Positions 1 to 6,098 of a stretch of DNA of 13,775 nt are shown here, one piece after another; position 1 is the first letter of the stretch, and every line of letters starts with the position of its first letter. The notes below the pieces were generated by a model. The model saw only the letters and a list, made by a program, of their open reading frames with translations. It was not told where the DNA came from and made no database searches. The position numbers and the translations under genes were made by a program. The stretch is taken from contig JBPCXA010000001.1 in NCBI GenBank assembly GCA_051008975.1, positions 1 through 13,775 on the forward strand, given 5' to 3'. Origin of the DNA: Persebacter sp051008975 (GTDB lineage Bacteria; Pseudomonadota; Gammaproteobacteria; Tethybacterales; Persebacteraceae).

Positions 1-35
1 GCGGATTAAGCGTTAATGCATCGGTAAGACAAAAT

Positions 36-40
36 GGAGA
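36..40 (+). promoter_or_regulatory. Shine-Dalgarno GGAGA deciding the aspC start
   Basis: GGAGA lies 5 nt before the ATG at 46 and overlaps the competing in-frame ATG at 34, which has no ribosome binding site of its own. This supports the downstream start. Only 33 bp precede ATG 34 in the window, so the promoter cannot be judged. Confidence 0.55.
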
Positions 41-45
41 CGGTT

Positions 46-1248
46 ATGAACGACATTATTCTCGCCGCGCGCGTCGGGCGGATTAAACCTTCGCCCACCA
101 TCGCGGTTTCTACGCGGGCGAAGGAGTTGCGCGCGGAGGGACGCGACATTATCAATCTCGGCTCCGGCGAGCCGGATTTTGACACGCCGCAACATATCAA
201 GGACGCCGCCGCCGCCGCGATGCGCGACGGTGAAACGAAATATACCGCGGTCGGCGGGACGCCCGCGCTAAAAAACGCCGTCCGCGAGAAACTCCGCCGC
301 GAAAACGCGCTGCAATACGCGCCCGAACAAATCATCGTCTCCACGGGCGCGAAACATTCGCTGATGAATTTGATGTTCGCCGTGCTGGACGCCGAAGACG
401 AAGTCGTCATTCCCGCGCCCTACTGGGTGTCCTATCCCGATATGGCGCTGCTGGCGGACGCCCGCCCGGTTTTCGTCGCCGCGGACGCCGCGCAGGGATA
501 TAAAATTACGCCGCGACAATTGCGGGACGCGATTTCGCCGAAAAGCAAGCTGCTGATTCTCAACAGCCCGTCCAATCCTTCGGGCGCGATGTATTCGTCC
601 GACGAACTCGCCGCGCTGGGCGAAGTCGTCGCGGCAAATCCGCGGCTGCTCGTCGCCACCGACGACATTTACGAACATATCCGCTACGACGGACGCCCGT
701 TCGCGAACATCGTCAACGTCCGCCCCGATTTGGCGGATCGCGTCGTCGTCGTCAACGGCGTCTCCAAGGCGTATGCGATGACCGGCTGGCGCATCGGCTA
801 CGCCGCCGGACCGGAACGCGTGATTAAGGCGATGACAAAAATTCAATCGCAGGGAACTTCCAATCCCTGTTCCATCGCGCAGGCGGCGGCGGCGGCGGCT
901 TTGGACGGCGGCGCGGAATGCGTCGCGCCGATGTTGGAGGCGTTCGCGCGGCGGCGCGAAATCGCGCGGGAGGGATTGAACGCCGCCCCCGGAATTGTTT
1001 GCGGCGAGATAGCGGGCGCGTTTTACGCCTTCGCCGACGCGCGCGAAGCGATCGTATCTTTGCATTCGGCGGAAAAAATTCCGGCGGCGGACGATCTGGC
1101 GTTGTGCGAATATCTTTTGGAAAAAGCGGAAGTGGCGGCGGTGCCGGGTTCCGCTTTCGGCGCGCCCGGATGTTTTCGTATTTCGTTCGCGACTTCGGAC
1201 GAAAACCTGCAAAACGCCGTCTCGCGCATCCAAAACGCGCTTTCGTAA
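46..1248 (+). CDS. aspC: Aspartate aminotransferase, class I PLP-dependent (AspC/AatA-type)
   Basis: Cytosolic pyridoxal-phosphate enzyme that moves the amino group between aspartate/2-oxoglutarate and oxaloacetate/glutamate; relatives also act on prephenate or aromatic substrates, so the exact substrate is inferred. Seen (400-aa numbering): the N-terminal GEPDFDTP motif, the APYWVSYPDM segment, NSPSNPSG, ATDDIYEH, the Schiff-base lysine K241 in NGVSKAYAMTGWRIGYAAGP, and a C-terminal FRISFATS with the likely carboxylate-binding Arg. About 400 aa is the usual length for the I-gamma subgroup. The start at 46 is chosen over an in-frame ATG at 34 because GGAGA at 36-40 gives it a Shine-Dalgarno with a 5-nt spacer, and the product then begins like its relatives (MNDIILAARVGRIKPS). 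A large inverted repeat follows 8 bp after the stop. Function is confident; the exact start less so. Confidence 0.93.
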   Translation: MNDIILAARVGRIKPSPTIAVSTRAKELRAEGRDIINLGSGEPDFDTPQHIKDAAAAAMRDGETKYTAVGGTPALKNAVREKLRRENALQYAPEQIIVSTGAKHSLMNLMFAVLDAEDEVVIPAPYWVSYPDMALLADARPVFVAADAAQGYKITPRQLRDAISPKSKLLILNSPSNPSGAMYSSDELAALGEVVAANPRLLVATDDIYEHIRYDGRPFANIVNVRPDLADRVVVVNGVSKAYAMTGWRIGYAAGPERVIKAMTKIQSQGTSNPCSIAQAAAAAALDGGAECVAPMLEAFARRREIAREGLNAAPGIVCGEIAGAFYAFADAREAIVSLHSAEKIPAADDLALCEYLLEKAEVAAVPGSAFGAPGCFRISFATSDENLQNAVSRIQNALS

Positions 1249-1255
1249 TTTTTAA

Positions 1256-1350
1256 CGGCGAGGATTCCTGCTTTCCGCAGGAATGGAATCGGGGAATACG
1301 GGCGGCGTACACCCAAGTACCGTTCCTGCGGAAAGCAGGAATCTTCGCCG
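1256..1350. repeat. Paired-palindrome inverted-repeat element, copy 1
   Basis: Two 31-nt arms (1256-1286 and 1320-1350) are reverse complements at 29 of 31 positions and flank a 33-nt spacer. Each arm is itself a palindrome of the form ATTCCTGC-N5-GCAGGAAT (the right arm starts GTTCC). The DNA or RNA can therefore fold as two small hairpins or one long one. It starts 8 bp after aspC and ends 15 bp before the -35 box of the next gene. It is related to the 8797-8909 element. It resembles in form the short dispersed ATTCC/GGAAT repeats known from proteobacteria (for example Neisseria dRS3), but homology is not shown. It may also end or stabilise the aspC mRNA; this is inference. Confidence 0.85.
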
Positions 1351-1364
1351 TTTCCGCCCAAATT

Positions 1365-1393
1365 TTGTCAACTTCGGCGGGAATCGGTATAAT
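1365..1393 (+). promoter_or_regulatory. Sigma70-type promoter of the GIY-YIG gene
   Basis: TTGTCA at 1365-1370, a 17-bp spacer and a perfect TATAAT at 1388-1393. Only 6 nt (1394-1399) separate the -10 box from the ATG at 1400, so transcription should begin on or next to the A of the start codon and give a leaderless mRNA. This is the best promoter in the window by consensus match. Confidence 0.75.
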
Positions 1394-1399
1394 TTGCAA

Positions 1400-2386
1400 A
1401 TGGCGAAATTCATCATCTACCGCGCCGTCTGCAAAGTAACGGGCAAAGCGTACATCGGGCAAACGACCAAATCGCTGCGGGAGCGGCGCGCCGCCCATGA
1501 GTACTCCGCCCTGCACGGCGATGATAGTTGTCCGTATTTTTATAAGGCGATTCGTGCGCACGGCGCGAACGCTTTTGTGTGGGATATTCTCGCCCGCGCG
1601 TCTTCGCAGGAAGAGGCGAATCAATTGGAAATTGAATTGATTGCCCGTTTCAATACGCAGAGTCCGAATGGCTATAACTTATCGCCCGGCGGCAACGCGT
1701 CTCCGTTTCAGCCCGAAACAATAGCGAAAATATCTGAGTCGCAAAAGCGGCGTTTGGCAAATCCTGCCGCGCGCAAGAAACTGTCAGAATCGCTAAAAGC
1801 GGCGATGGCAAAACCCGGAGTGCGCGAAAGAATGTCGACGGCGCAACTCGGCAAAAAGCAGTCCGCCGAAACTGTCGCTAAAAGAGTGGCTTCGCGTCAG
1901 GGATACAAGCATTCCGACAAAACAAAGGCGAAATTGTCGGCGGGGAAACTTGGCGAAAAAAATCCCGCAAAACGCCCGGAAGTGCGCGCAAAAATATCGG
2001 CGACGAACACCGGCAAAAAACACTCCGCCGAAACTATTGCAAAAAGAACGGCGGCGGTAAAGGCGTCGCATGCGAATCCGGAAACGAAAGCGAAAATCTC
2101 GGCGGCGTCAAAAGCGTCGTGGGCGAAGCCGGGCGTGCGCGAAAAGCGATCGGGGGCGTGGCGCGGAGATAACAATCCGATGAAACGACCGGAAGTGCGC
2201 GACAAAGTAGCGGCGGCGAATCGCGGCAAACCGAAATCTGCCGAAACGCGCAAGAAAATCTCGGCGGCAATAAAGGCGGCGCATTCAAATCCGGAAACGA
2301 AAGCGAAACACAAAGCGGCGATGAAGGCGTGGGCGGCAAAGCGCAAAAAGGTGGGAGATGGGAATAATCCGTCTTTGTCTTTTTAG
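1400..2386 (+). CDS. GIY-YIG endonuclease-like protein with NUMOD3-type repeats
   Basis: 328-aa basic protein. Residues 1-95 form a GIY-YIG nuclease domain: IIY (5-7) and AYIGQT (17-22) are the GIY and YIG strands, R27/R29 lie in the catalytic helix, a Glu in EANQLEIELI (72-80) is the probable metal ligand, and NGYNLSPGG (90-98) closes the domain. From about 100 to 320 runs a string of roughly 25-35-residue units with S-A-E-T-x-A-K-R, N-P-E-T-K-A-K-I-S-A-A and K-R-P-E-V-R motifs, typical of the NUMOD3 DNA-binding modules of phage and homing endonucleases. It is probably a free-standing, SegA-like mobile endonuclease; no intron or intein is visible. The start at 1400 is set by the promoter 6 nt upstream. 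The frame stays open back to 1283, but that part lies inside the repeat element. Segments such as 1621-1680 are clearly less G+C-rich than neighbouring genes, suggesting transfer. Confidence 0.85.
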   Translation: MAKFIIYRAVCKVTGKAYIGQTTKSLRERRAAHEYSALHGDDSCPYFYKAIRAHGANAFVWDILARASSQEEANQLEIELIARFNTQSPNGYNLSPGGNASPFQPETIAKISESQKRRLANPAARKKLSESLKAAMAKPGVRERMSTAQLGKKQSAETVAKRVASRQGYKHSDKTKAKLSAGKLGEKNPAKRPEVRAKISATNTGKKHSAETIAKRTAAVKASHANPETKAKISAASKASWAKPGVREKRSGAWRGDNNPMKRPEVRDKVAAANRGKPKSAETRKKISAAIKAAHSNPETKAKHKAAMKAWAAKRKKVGDGNNPSLSF

Positions 2387-2408
2387 GCGAGAGCCGCCTT
2401 TCAAAGGT

Positions 2409-2443
2409 GGGGGCGGATTCCGCGCGCGCTCATTACCGCCCCC
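2409..2443. repeat. GGGGGCGG / CCGCCCCC inverted repeat between convergent genes
   Basis: The 8-bp arms 2409-2416 and 2436-2443 are perfect complements with a 19-nt loop, and lie between the convergent 3' ends of the GIY-YIG gene (2386) and the TIR-like gene (2433). A smaller palindrome CCTTTCAAAGG lies just before the left arm (around 2398-2408). Neither has a T tract, so a bidirectional terminator role is only possible. Confidence 0.35.
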
Positions 2444-3212
2444 TGCGTTGCCGTGCGCGATACCATTCTATCGCTTTTTTTGTGGGCGAGTATTTGATGC
2501 TTTCCGCCTCGCCCTCATACAGGATATATCTCTTGTCCACCAGGGTGTGAATGGCAAGGTTTACGGTCCGCTTGTTCACATGCTCGTCCGAAAAACTCGC
2601 CTCGTGGAGCGATTGTTCTCTTATGATAAATTTGGCCACTTCCTCTGCGTCAAAAAGCAAGGGAACTTTAGAGACCAAACCATGGTCAGAGAAACTGTAC
2701 ATCATCTCCTCCAGAACTTCAACTTCAATTTCAGTCAGGTCATCATCGCCAACGGCGGCGGCGGCGGCGGCGGCGGCAACGGGCGCGACATTCGCGGCTT
2801 TCGCCTTAATTTCCTCTGCGATTTCTTGCTTAAAGCCGGAGCAAGCGTGCTTGTTATTGTCAACGGCGGCGTAAGGGATGACGCGCTTGACTTTAATGTC
2901 AAACGGCAATTTATTCATCTCGCGGCGCTCCTTGTCGCACACTATTACGACCTGCTTGCCGCAGGCGAAAGCGAATCCCACTTCGTACCACACATTCGGA
3001 TTGTCTTCCGATATGTCGGCAAAGCAGATATGCGCATTGCGAATTTCCTCTTCAATTTTCTGCGTGATGACGGACGCGCCCTTGTCCTCGTCCACGCGAT
3101 AGGCGATAAATCCGGCGCCTTCTATCGCCAGCTTGTAAATGCGGTCGTACCGCCCATTGTAGGGTTCTTCAAACGGCTGAATAACAAAACAGGTTTTTTC
3201 TTCTTCGGACAT
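2433..3212 (-). CDS. Nucleoside deoxyribosyltransferase/TIR-like domain protein with C-terminal helix-turn-helix-like region
   Basis: 259-aa soluble protein. Residues 6-115 carry the signature of a large family with a Rossmann-like fold related to nucleoside 2-deoxyribosyltransferases and TIR domains: CFVIQPF (8-14), the YDRIYKLAIEGAGFIAYRVDE segment (22-42), I-x-x-x-I-x-x-A (53-60), then ADISEDNPNVWYEVGFA (65-81) with the conserved Glu77 where the related enzymes have their catalytic glutamate, and KLPFDIKVKRVIPY (101-114). A linker with eight alanines (about 146-153) joins a C-terminal part (160-259) whose spacing and KYSPTKKAIEWY ending look like a winged helix. The start is fixed by AAAGGAGA 8 nt upstream. 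It lies 44 bp after sucD and is probably the last gene of that operon. The substrate is unknown: nucleotide or NAD+ cleavage is possible by analogy with antiviral TIR proteins, but not shown. Lower G+C (56/120 in 2581-2700) suggests transfer. Confidence 0.75.
   Translation of the reverse strand: MSEEEKTCFVIQPFEEPYNGRYDRIYKLAIEGAGFIAYRVDEDKGASVITQKIEEEIRNAHICFADISEDNPNVWYEVGFAFACGKQVVIVCDKERREMNKLPFDIKVKRVIPYAAVDNNKHACSGFKQEIAEEIKAKAANVAPVAAAAAAAAVGDDDLTEIEVEVLEEMMYSFSDHGLVSKVPLLFDAEEVAKFIIREQSLHEASFSDEHVNKRTVNLAIHTLVDKRYILYEGEAESIKYSPTKKAIEWYRARQRRGR
2753..2777. repeat. (CGG)8 trinucleotide repeat in the TIR-like gene
   Basis: Eight uninterrupted CGG units plus one C encode the poly-alanine linker (about residues 146-153) on the minus strand. 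Copy-number change would lengthen or shorten the linker without shifting the frame. Confidence 0.85.
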
Positions 3213-3220
3213 GGCGGATT

Positions 3221-3228
3221 TCTCCTTT
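3221..3228 (-). promoter_or_regulatory. Shine-Dalgarno AAAGGAGA of the TIR-like gene
   Basis: AAAGGAGA (minus strand) with an 8-nt spacer before the ATG at 3212. It decides this start over an in-frame ATG at 3323, which lies inside sucD. A short CGTTT-GGC-AAACG palindrome (3229-3241) directly precedes it. Confidence 0.7.
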
Positions 3229-3256
3229 CGTTTGGCAAACGGCGCAAATCTTTCGC

Positions 3257-4135
3257 TTAACGCAAGACCTCTTTCAGCAGCGCGCCGATTTCGGACGGAT
3301 TTTTTGTCGTGCGGATTCCGCATTCTTCCAGCGCGGCGATTTTGTCCGCCGCCGCTCCGGAACCGCCGGCGATGATCGCCCCGGCATGTCCCATTCTTTT
3401 GCCGGGCGGCGCGGTGATTCCGGCGATAAATCCGACGACCGGTTTCGTCATATTGTCGCGCGCCCAGGCGGCGGCGTCCTCCTCGTCGCTGCCGCCGATT
3501 TCGCCGACCATGATCACCGCCTCGGTGCCGGGATCGCGCTCGAACAATTCCAAAACATCGCGGTGCTTCAATCCGTTGACCGGATCTCCGCCGATGCCGA
3601 CGCAGGTGGACTGCCCCAGCCCCAGACGCGTCGCCTGATGCACCGCCTCGTAAGTGAGCGTGCCGGAGCGCGAAACAATTCCGACCCCCCCCCGCTTATG
3701 GATGTAGCCGGGCATGATGCCGATTTTAATTTCGTCCGGCGTGATGACGCCCGGACAATTCGGGCCGACAAGCAGCGTTTTTTTGCCGCGCATTTTGTCG
3801 CACACCGCGACCATGTCGCGCACCGGAATTCCCTCCGTGATGCAGATCGCCAGATCCATTTCGGCGTCTGCCGCCTCTTCTATCGCGGCGGCGGCGAACT
3901 TCGGCGGCACATAAATCACCGAAACATTCGCGCCGGTCTCCTTTTTCGCCTCGGCGACGGTGTCGAAAATCGGCACGCCCTCGAACGACTGCCCCCCCTT
4001 GCCGGGGGTGACGCCCGCCACATAACACGCCTTTCCTTGGGCGTATGCAATGCCGTGATGCGTATGAAAACTCCCGGTCTTGCCGGTAATCCCCTGCGTC
4101 AACACGCGCGAATTTTTGTCAATCAGAATGCTCAT
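3257..4135 (-). CDS. sucD: Succinyl-CoA synthetase (ADP-forming) alpha subunit
   Basis: Alpha subunit of the TCA-cycle enzyme that interconverts succinyl-CoA and succinate with formation of ATP/GTP; works with SucC. 292 aa, the standard length. Seen: the CoA-binding Rossmann motif GITGKTGSFHT (15-25), PNCPGV (125-130), IVSRSGTLTYE (153-163), and GHAGAIIAGGSG with the phosphorylated active-site histidine H250. The ATG overlaps the stop of the preceding DUF2335 gene by 4 nt (ATGA, 4132-4135), so translation is probably coupled. Unusually, sucC is not directly upstream: two small genes intervene. The gene contains a run of nine G on its coding strand (3685-3693) and another of seven (3992-3998), possible slippage sites; the frame is intact as given. 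Confidence 0.97.
   Translation of the reverse strand: MSILIDKNSRVLTQGITGKTGSFHTHHGIAYAQGKACYVAGVTPGKGGQSFEGVPIFDTVAEAKKETGANVSVIYVPPKFAAAAIEEAADAEMDLAICITEGIPVRDMVAVCDKMRGKKTLLVGPNCPGVITPDEIKIGIMPGYIHKRGGVGIVSRSGTLTYEAVHQATRLGLGQSTCVGIGGDPVNGLKHRDVLELFERDPGTEAVIMVGEIGGSDEEDAAAWARDNMTKPVVGFIAGITAPPGKRMGHAGAIIAGGSGAAADKIAALEECGIRTTKNPSEIGALLKEVLR
3685..3693. repeat. C9/G9 homopolymer inside sucD
   Basis: Nine consecutive C on the plus strand (G9 on the sucD coding strand), encoding the Arg-Gly-Gly-Val region around residue 149. Runs of this length are prone to slippage in replication, transcription and sequencing. The reading frame through it is correct in this sequence. Confidence 0.85.
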
Positions 4136-4587
4136 TGCGATTCCTTTTTGTCGGAAGAAAACAGTTCTTTCAATTTTTCGAGGAACGGCCCCAGCAACGG
4201 CATAAGACCAACCAAAGCAACCAGTCCGTACGGATGTCCGGCAAACACAAGAGAGCCGCTGACCAGCACGACAGTCAACAACGCGATGAAAGAATACACT
4301 TGTCCGCGGCGTTTGTACGCGATGTCTCCGCCAATGCTTTCTTTAATCATAGCGCGGCGATGTTCGCTTTCCTGTTCCGCGAGCGTCATGATTCTATCCT
4401 GCATGGAATCGGGATACTTATTAAAATCTTCCGGCGACGGCACCGGCCCGCTCCAGTGCGTCTGCGAAACCTCCGTTGTTTCATGCGAGATCAAGCGGGC
4501 GGCATCGCCGGCGGAAACTTCGCCCTTTGCGTCTTCCGTCGTTTGGGAAATTTCCGTCCCGTTGCGTTCCGTCGAGTCAGTGGACAT
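4132..4587 (-). CDS. DUF2335-type membrane protein
   Basis: 151 aa. The acidic, Thr/Ser-rich N-terminus (1-40) precedes HWSGPVPSPEDFNKYPD (44-60) and MTLAEQESEHRRAM (67-80), the signature I associate with DUF2335 predicted membrane proteins (SGP-x-PPP-E ... AEQE-x-HR). A cytosolic helix then leads into two adjacent hydrophobic segments (about 97-117 and 119-136) and a Lys/Ser-rich tail. The family is of unknown function. The ATG at 4587 is 7 nt after the stop of the upstream 106-aa gene, and its TGA overlaps the sucD ATG (ATGA), so it is translationally tied to both. The frame extends upstream to 4839 only by overlapping that gene in another frame, so the longer form is rejected. Its place inside sucCD is the odd feature; a role in succinyl-CoA synthetase is not implied. 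Confidence 0.75.
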   Translation of the reverse strand: MSTDSTERNGTEISQTTEDAKGEVSAGDAARLISHETTEVSQTHWSGPVPSPEDFNKYPDSMQDRIMTLAEQESEHRRAMIKESIGGDIAYKRRGQVYSFIALLTVVLVSGSLVFAGHPYGLVALVGLMPLLGPFLEKLKELFSSDKKESQ

Positions 4588-4594
4588 TGCGGCG

Positions 4595-4915
4595 TCAGGC
4601 GGAATTCTCGGATTTGGCGTGCTGCAGCATTCCGATCCACATATCGCGCCCGACTTTTTCCCAATCGCCGCGCAAATTGCGGGCGTCTTCCGCCCATCCT
4701 TCTTGAACGGAAGGAATTCTGTACGAATTTCCGCCGCCGCCAAATCCGCCGCCAAAAGCGTCTCCCCAAACCGAAAGACGGACGGGCGCAGGACGAGACC
4801 GTTTTTGTCGCCGCCGCAACTCCGCGATTGCGGCGTCAATTTCCGCCGCGCTCATCGCTTCCAACTCTTCGCGCGATCGCGGCAAAAAAACATCTTTCGC
4901 TTTTTGTATGTCCAT
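4595..4915 (-). CDS. Hypothetical 106-aa protein between sucC and the DUF2335 gene
   Basis: I do not recognise this family. The N-terminal half (MDIQKAKDVFLPRSREELEAMSAAEIDAAIAELRRRQ) reads as charged amphipathic helices. A glycine-rich turn GGGFGGGGN (55-63) follows, then a Trp-containing acidic/basic tail (W74, W85, W93) ending in a hydrophilic stretch. There is no signal peptide, membrane segment or cysteine. The start at 4915 lies 10 nt after an extended -10 box; an alternative ATG at 4927 (adding MKSV) overlaps that box and has no ribosome binding site. It starts 19 bp after sucC and ends 7 nt before the DUF2335 gene, so the two probably form an inserted pair. Coding evidence is the compact placement and the plausible composition; function unknown. 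Confidence 0.6.
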   Translation of the reverse strand: MDIQKAKDVFLPRSREELEAMSAAEIDAAIAELRRRQKRSRPAPVRLSVWGDAFGGGFGGGGNSYRIPSVQEGWAEDARNLRGDWEKVGRDMWIGMLQHAKSENSA

Positions 4916-4925
4916 AACGGATTTC

Positions 4926-4934
4926 ATTATACCA
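4926..4934 (-). promoter_or_regulatory. Extended -10 (TGGTATAAT) at the sucC 3' end
   Basis: On the minus strand TGG-TATAAT gives an extended -10 box just after the sucC coding frame enters its last codons. It ends 10 nt before the ATG at 4915. It would start a very short-leader transcript over the 106-aa gene, DUF2335, sucD and the TIR-like gene, independent of the sucC promoter. No convincing -35 is seen. Confidence 0.5.
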
Positions 4935-6098
4935 TCACCCCCGCGCCGCGCCGACCGCTTTTTGCGCGGCGTCGGACATGGAATCGGCGGAAATAATCGC
5001 CAGACCGGAATCGGCGAGAATTTTTTCGCCCTGTTCCACATTCGTGCCTTCCAGCCGGACGACCAGCGGAACTTTAATTTCCATTTCGCGCGCCGCCGCG
5101 ACGACGCCTTCGGCGATGACGTCGCAGCGCATTATTCCGCCGAAAATGTTGATGAGAATCGCGCGAATGTCCGGATTGGAGAGCATCAGCGAAAACGCCG
5201 CCGCGACCTTCTCTTTCGTCGCGCCGCCGCCGACGTCCAAAAAATTCGCCGGCGCGCCGCCGTACAATTTGATGATGTCCATCGTCGCCATCGCCAGCCC
5301 GGCGCCGTTGACCATACAGCCGATGTCGCCGTCCAGGGAAATGTATGACAAATCATGTTCGGACGCGCGGACTTCCGCCGCGTCCTCCTCGTCCAAATCG
5401 CGCAGCGCGGCGATTTCGGGGTGGCGAAACAGCGCGTTGTCGTCAAAATTCATTTTGCCGTCCAGCGCGACAATTTCGCCCGCGCCGGTGATTACCAGCG
5501 GATTGATTTCCACCAGGGAGGCGTCGGTCTCCCGATATACGCGATACAAATTCGCGATCAAATCCGCCGCCGCGTCCAGGGATTTTTCGGGGACGCCGAT
5601 TTTTTCCGCCAATTCGCGGGCGGCGGCGCGATCCACGCCGTCCGCCGGGGAAACCCACATTTTATGAATTGCATCGGGCGTCTTCGCCGCGACCTCCTCA
5701 ATTTCCATTCCGCCCTCGGAGGACGCCATCACGACGACCCGCCGCCGTACGCGGTCGGTCACCAGCCCCAAATACAATTCGTCGGCGATGTCCGCGCCCT
5801 CCTCTATCAGCAGACGCTTGACGATTTTGCCTTCCGGGCCGGTCTGGGGGGTGATTAAATTCATGCCGAGAATCGCCTCGGCGGCGGCGAGCGCCTCGGT
5901 TTTGTTTTTGGCGACCTTGACGCCGCCGCCTTTTCCGCGCCCGCCGGCGTGAATTTGCGCCTTCACGACGCGGACGCCGCCGTCCAACTCGTCGACCGCC
6001 GCGCGCGCTTCTTCGGCGGAGAGGCAAGCCCGCCCGCGCGGCGTCGGTACGCCGTATTCGGCGAAAATTTTCTTCGCCTGATATTCGTGTATTTTCAT
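4935..6098 (-). CDS. sucC: Succinyl-CoA synthetase (ADP-forming) beta subunit
   Basis: Beta subunit of the TCA-cycle succinyl-CoA synthetase; binds nucleotide and carries the succinate site, partner of SucD. 387 aa, the standard length. Seen: the canonical N-terminus MKIHEYQAKKIFAEYGVPTPRG, the ATP-grasp segment VKAQIHAGGRGKGGGV (45-60), ASSEGGMEIEEVA, LVEINPLV (195-202), ALDGKMNFDDNALFRHPEI, NGAGLAMATMD, and INIFGGIMRCDVIAEG near the C-terminus. The start at 6098 is fixed by a strong GGAGGAG (6104-6110) 5 nt upstream and by the family N-terminus; the longer form from 6155 is rejected. Its ATG overlaps the stop of the DM13 gene (ATGA). Two small genes follow before sucD. Confidence 0.97.
   Translation of the reverse strand: MKIHEYQAKKIFAEYGVPTPRGRACLSAEEARAAVDELDGGVRVVKAQIHAGGRGKGGGVKVAKNKTEALAAAEAILGMNLITPQTGPEGKIVKRLLIEEGADIADELYLGLVTDRVRRRVVVMASSEGGMEIEEVAAKTPDAIHKMWVSPADGVDRAAARELAEKIGVPEKSLDAAADLIANLYRVYRETDASLVEINPLVITGAGEIVALDGKMNFDDNALFRHPEIAALRDLDEEDAAEVRASEHDLSYISLDGDIGCMVNGAGLAMATMDIIKLYGGAPANFLDVGGGATKEKVAAAFSLMLSNPDIRAILINIFGGIMRCDVIAEGVVAAAREMEIKVPLVVRLEGTNVEQGEKILADSGLAIISADSMSDAAQKAVGAARG

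Noticed and set aside
1283..1399. Longer N-terminus for the GIY-YIG protein
   Set aside because: The extra 39 codons run through the inverted-repeat element and the promoter; the nuclease domain starts right at ATG 1400, 6 nt after TATAAT.
2433..4587. Naming a known anti-phage defence system from the TIR-like and DUF2335 genes
   Set aside because: Only proximity supports it; sucD lies between them and I know no characterised system with this composition.
4588..4839. Longer N-terminus for the DUF2335 protein
   Set aside because: It would overlap the 106-aa gene in another frame, and the added segment is cysteine/lysine/proline-rich and unlike the family; ATG 4587 follows the upstream stop by 7 nt.
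3386..4996. Long open frame on the plus strand (536 codons) opposite sucD and the DUF2335 gene
   Set aside because: Antisense to sucD and its neighbours, which have clear family motifs; the translation is Arg/His/Asp-rich with no recognisable domain, as expected from complementing G+C-rich codons.
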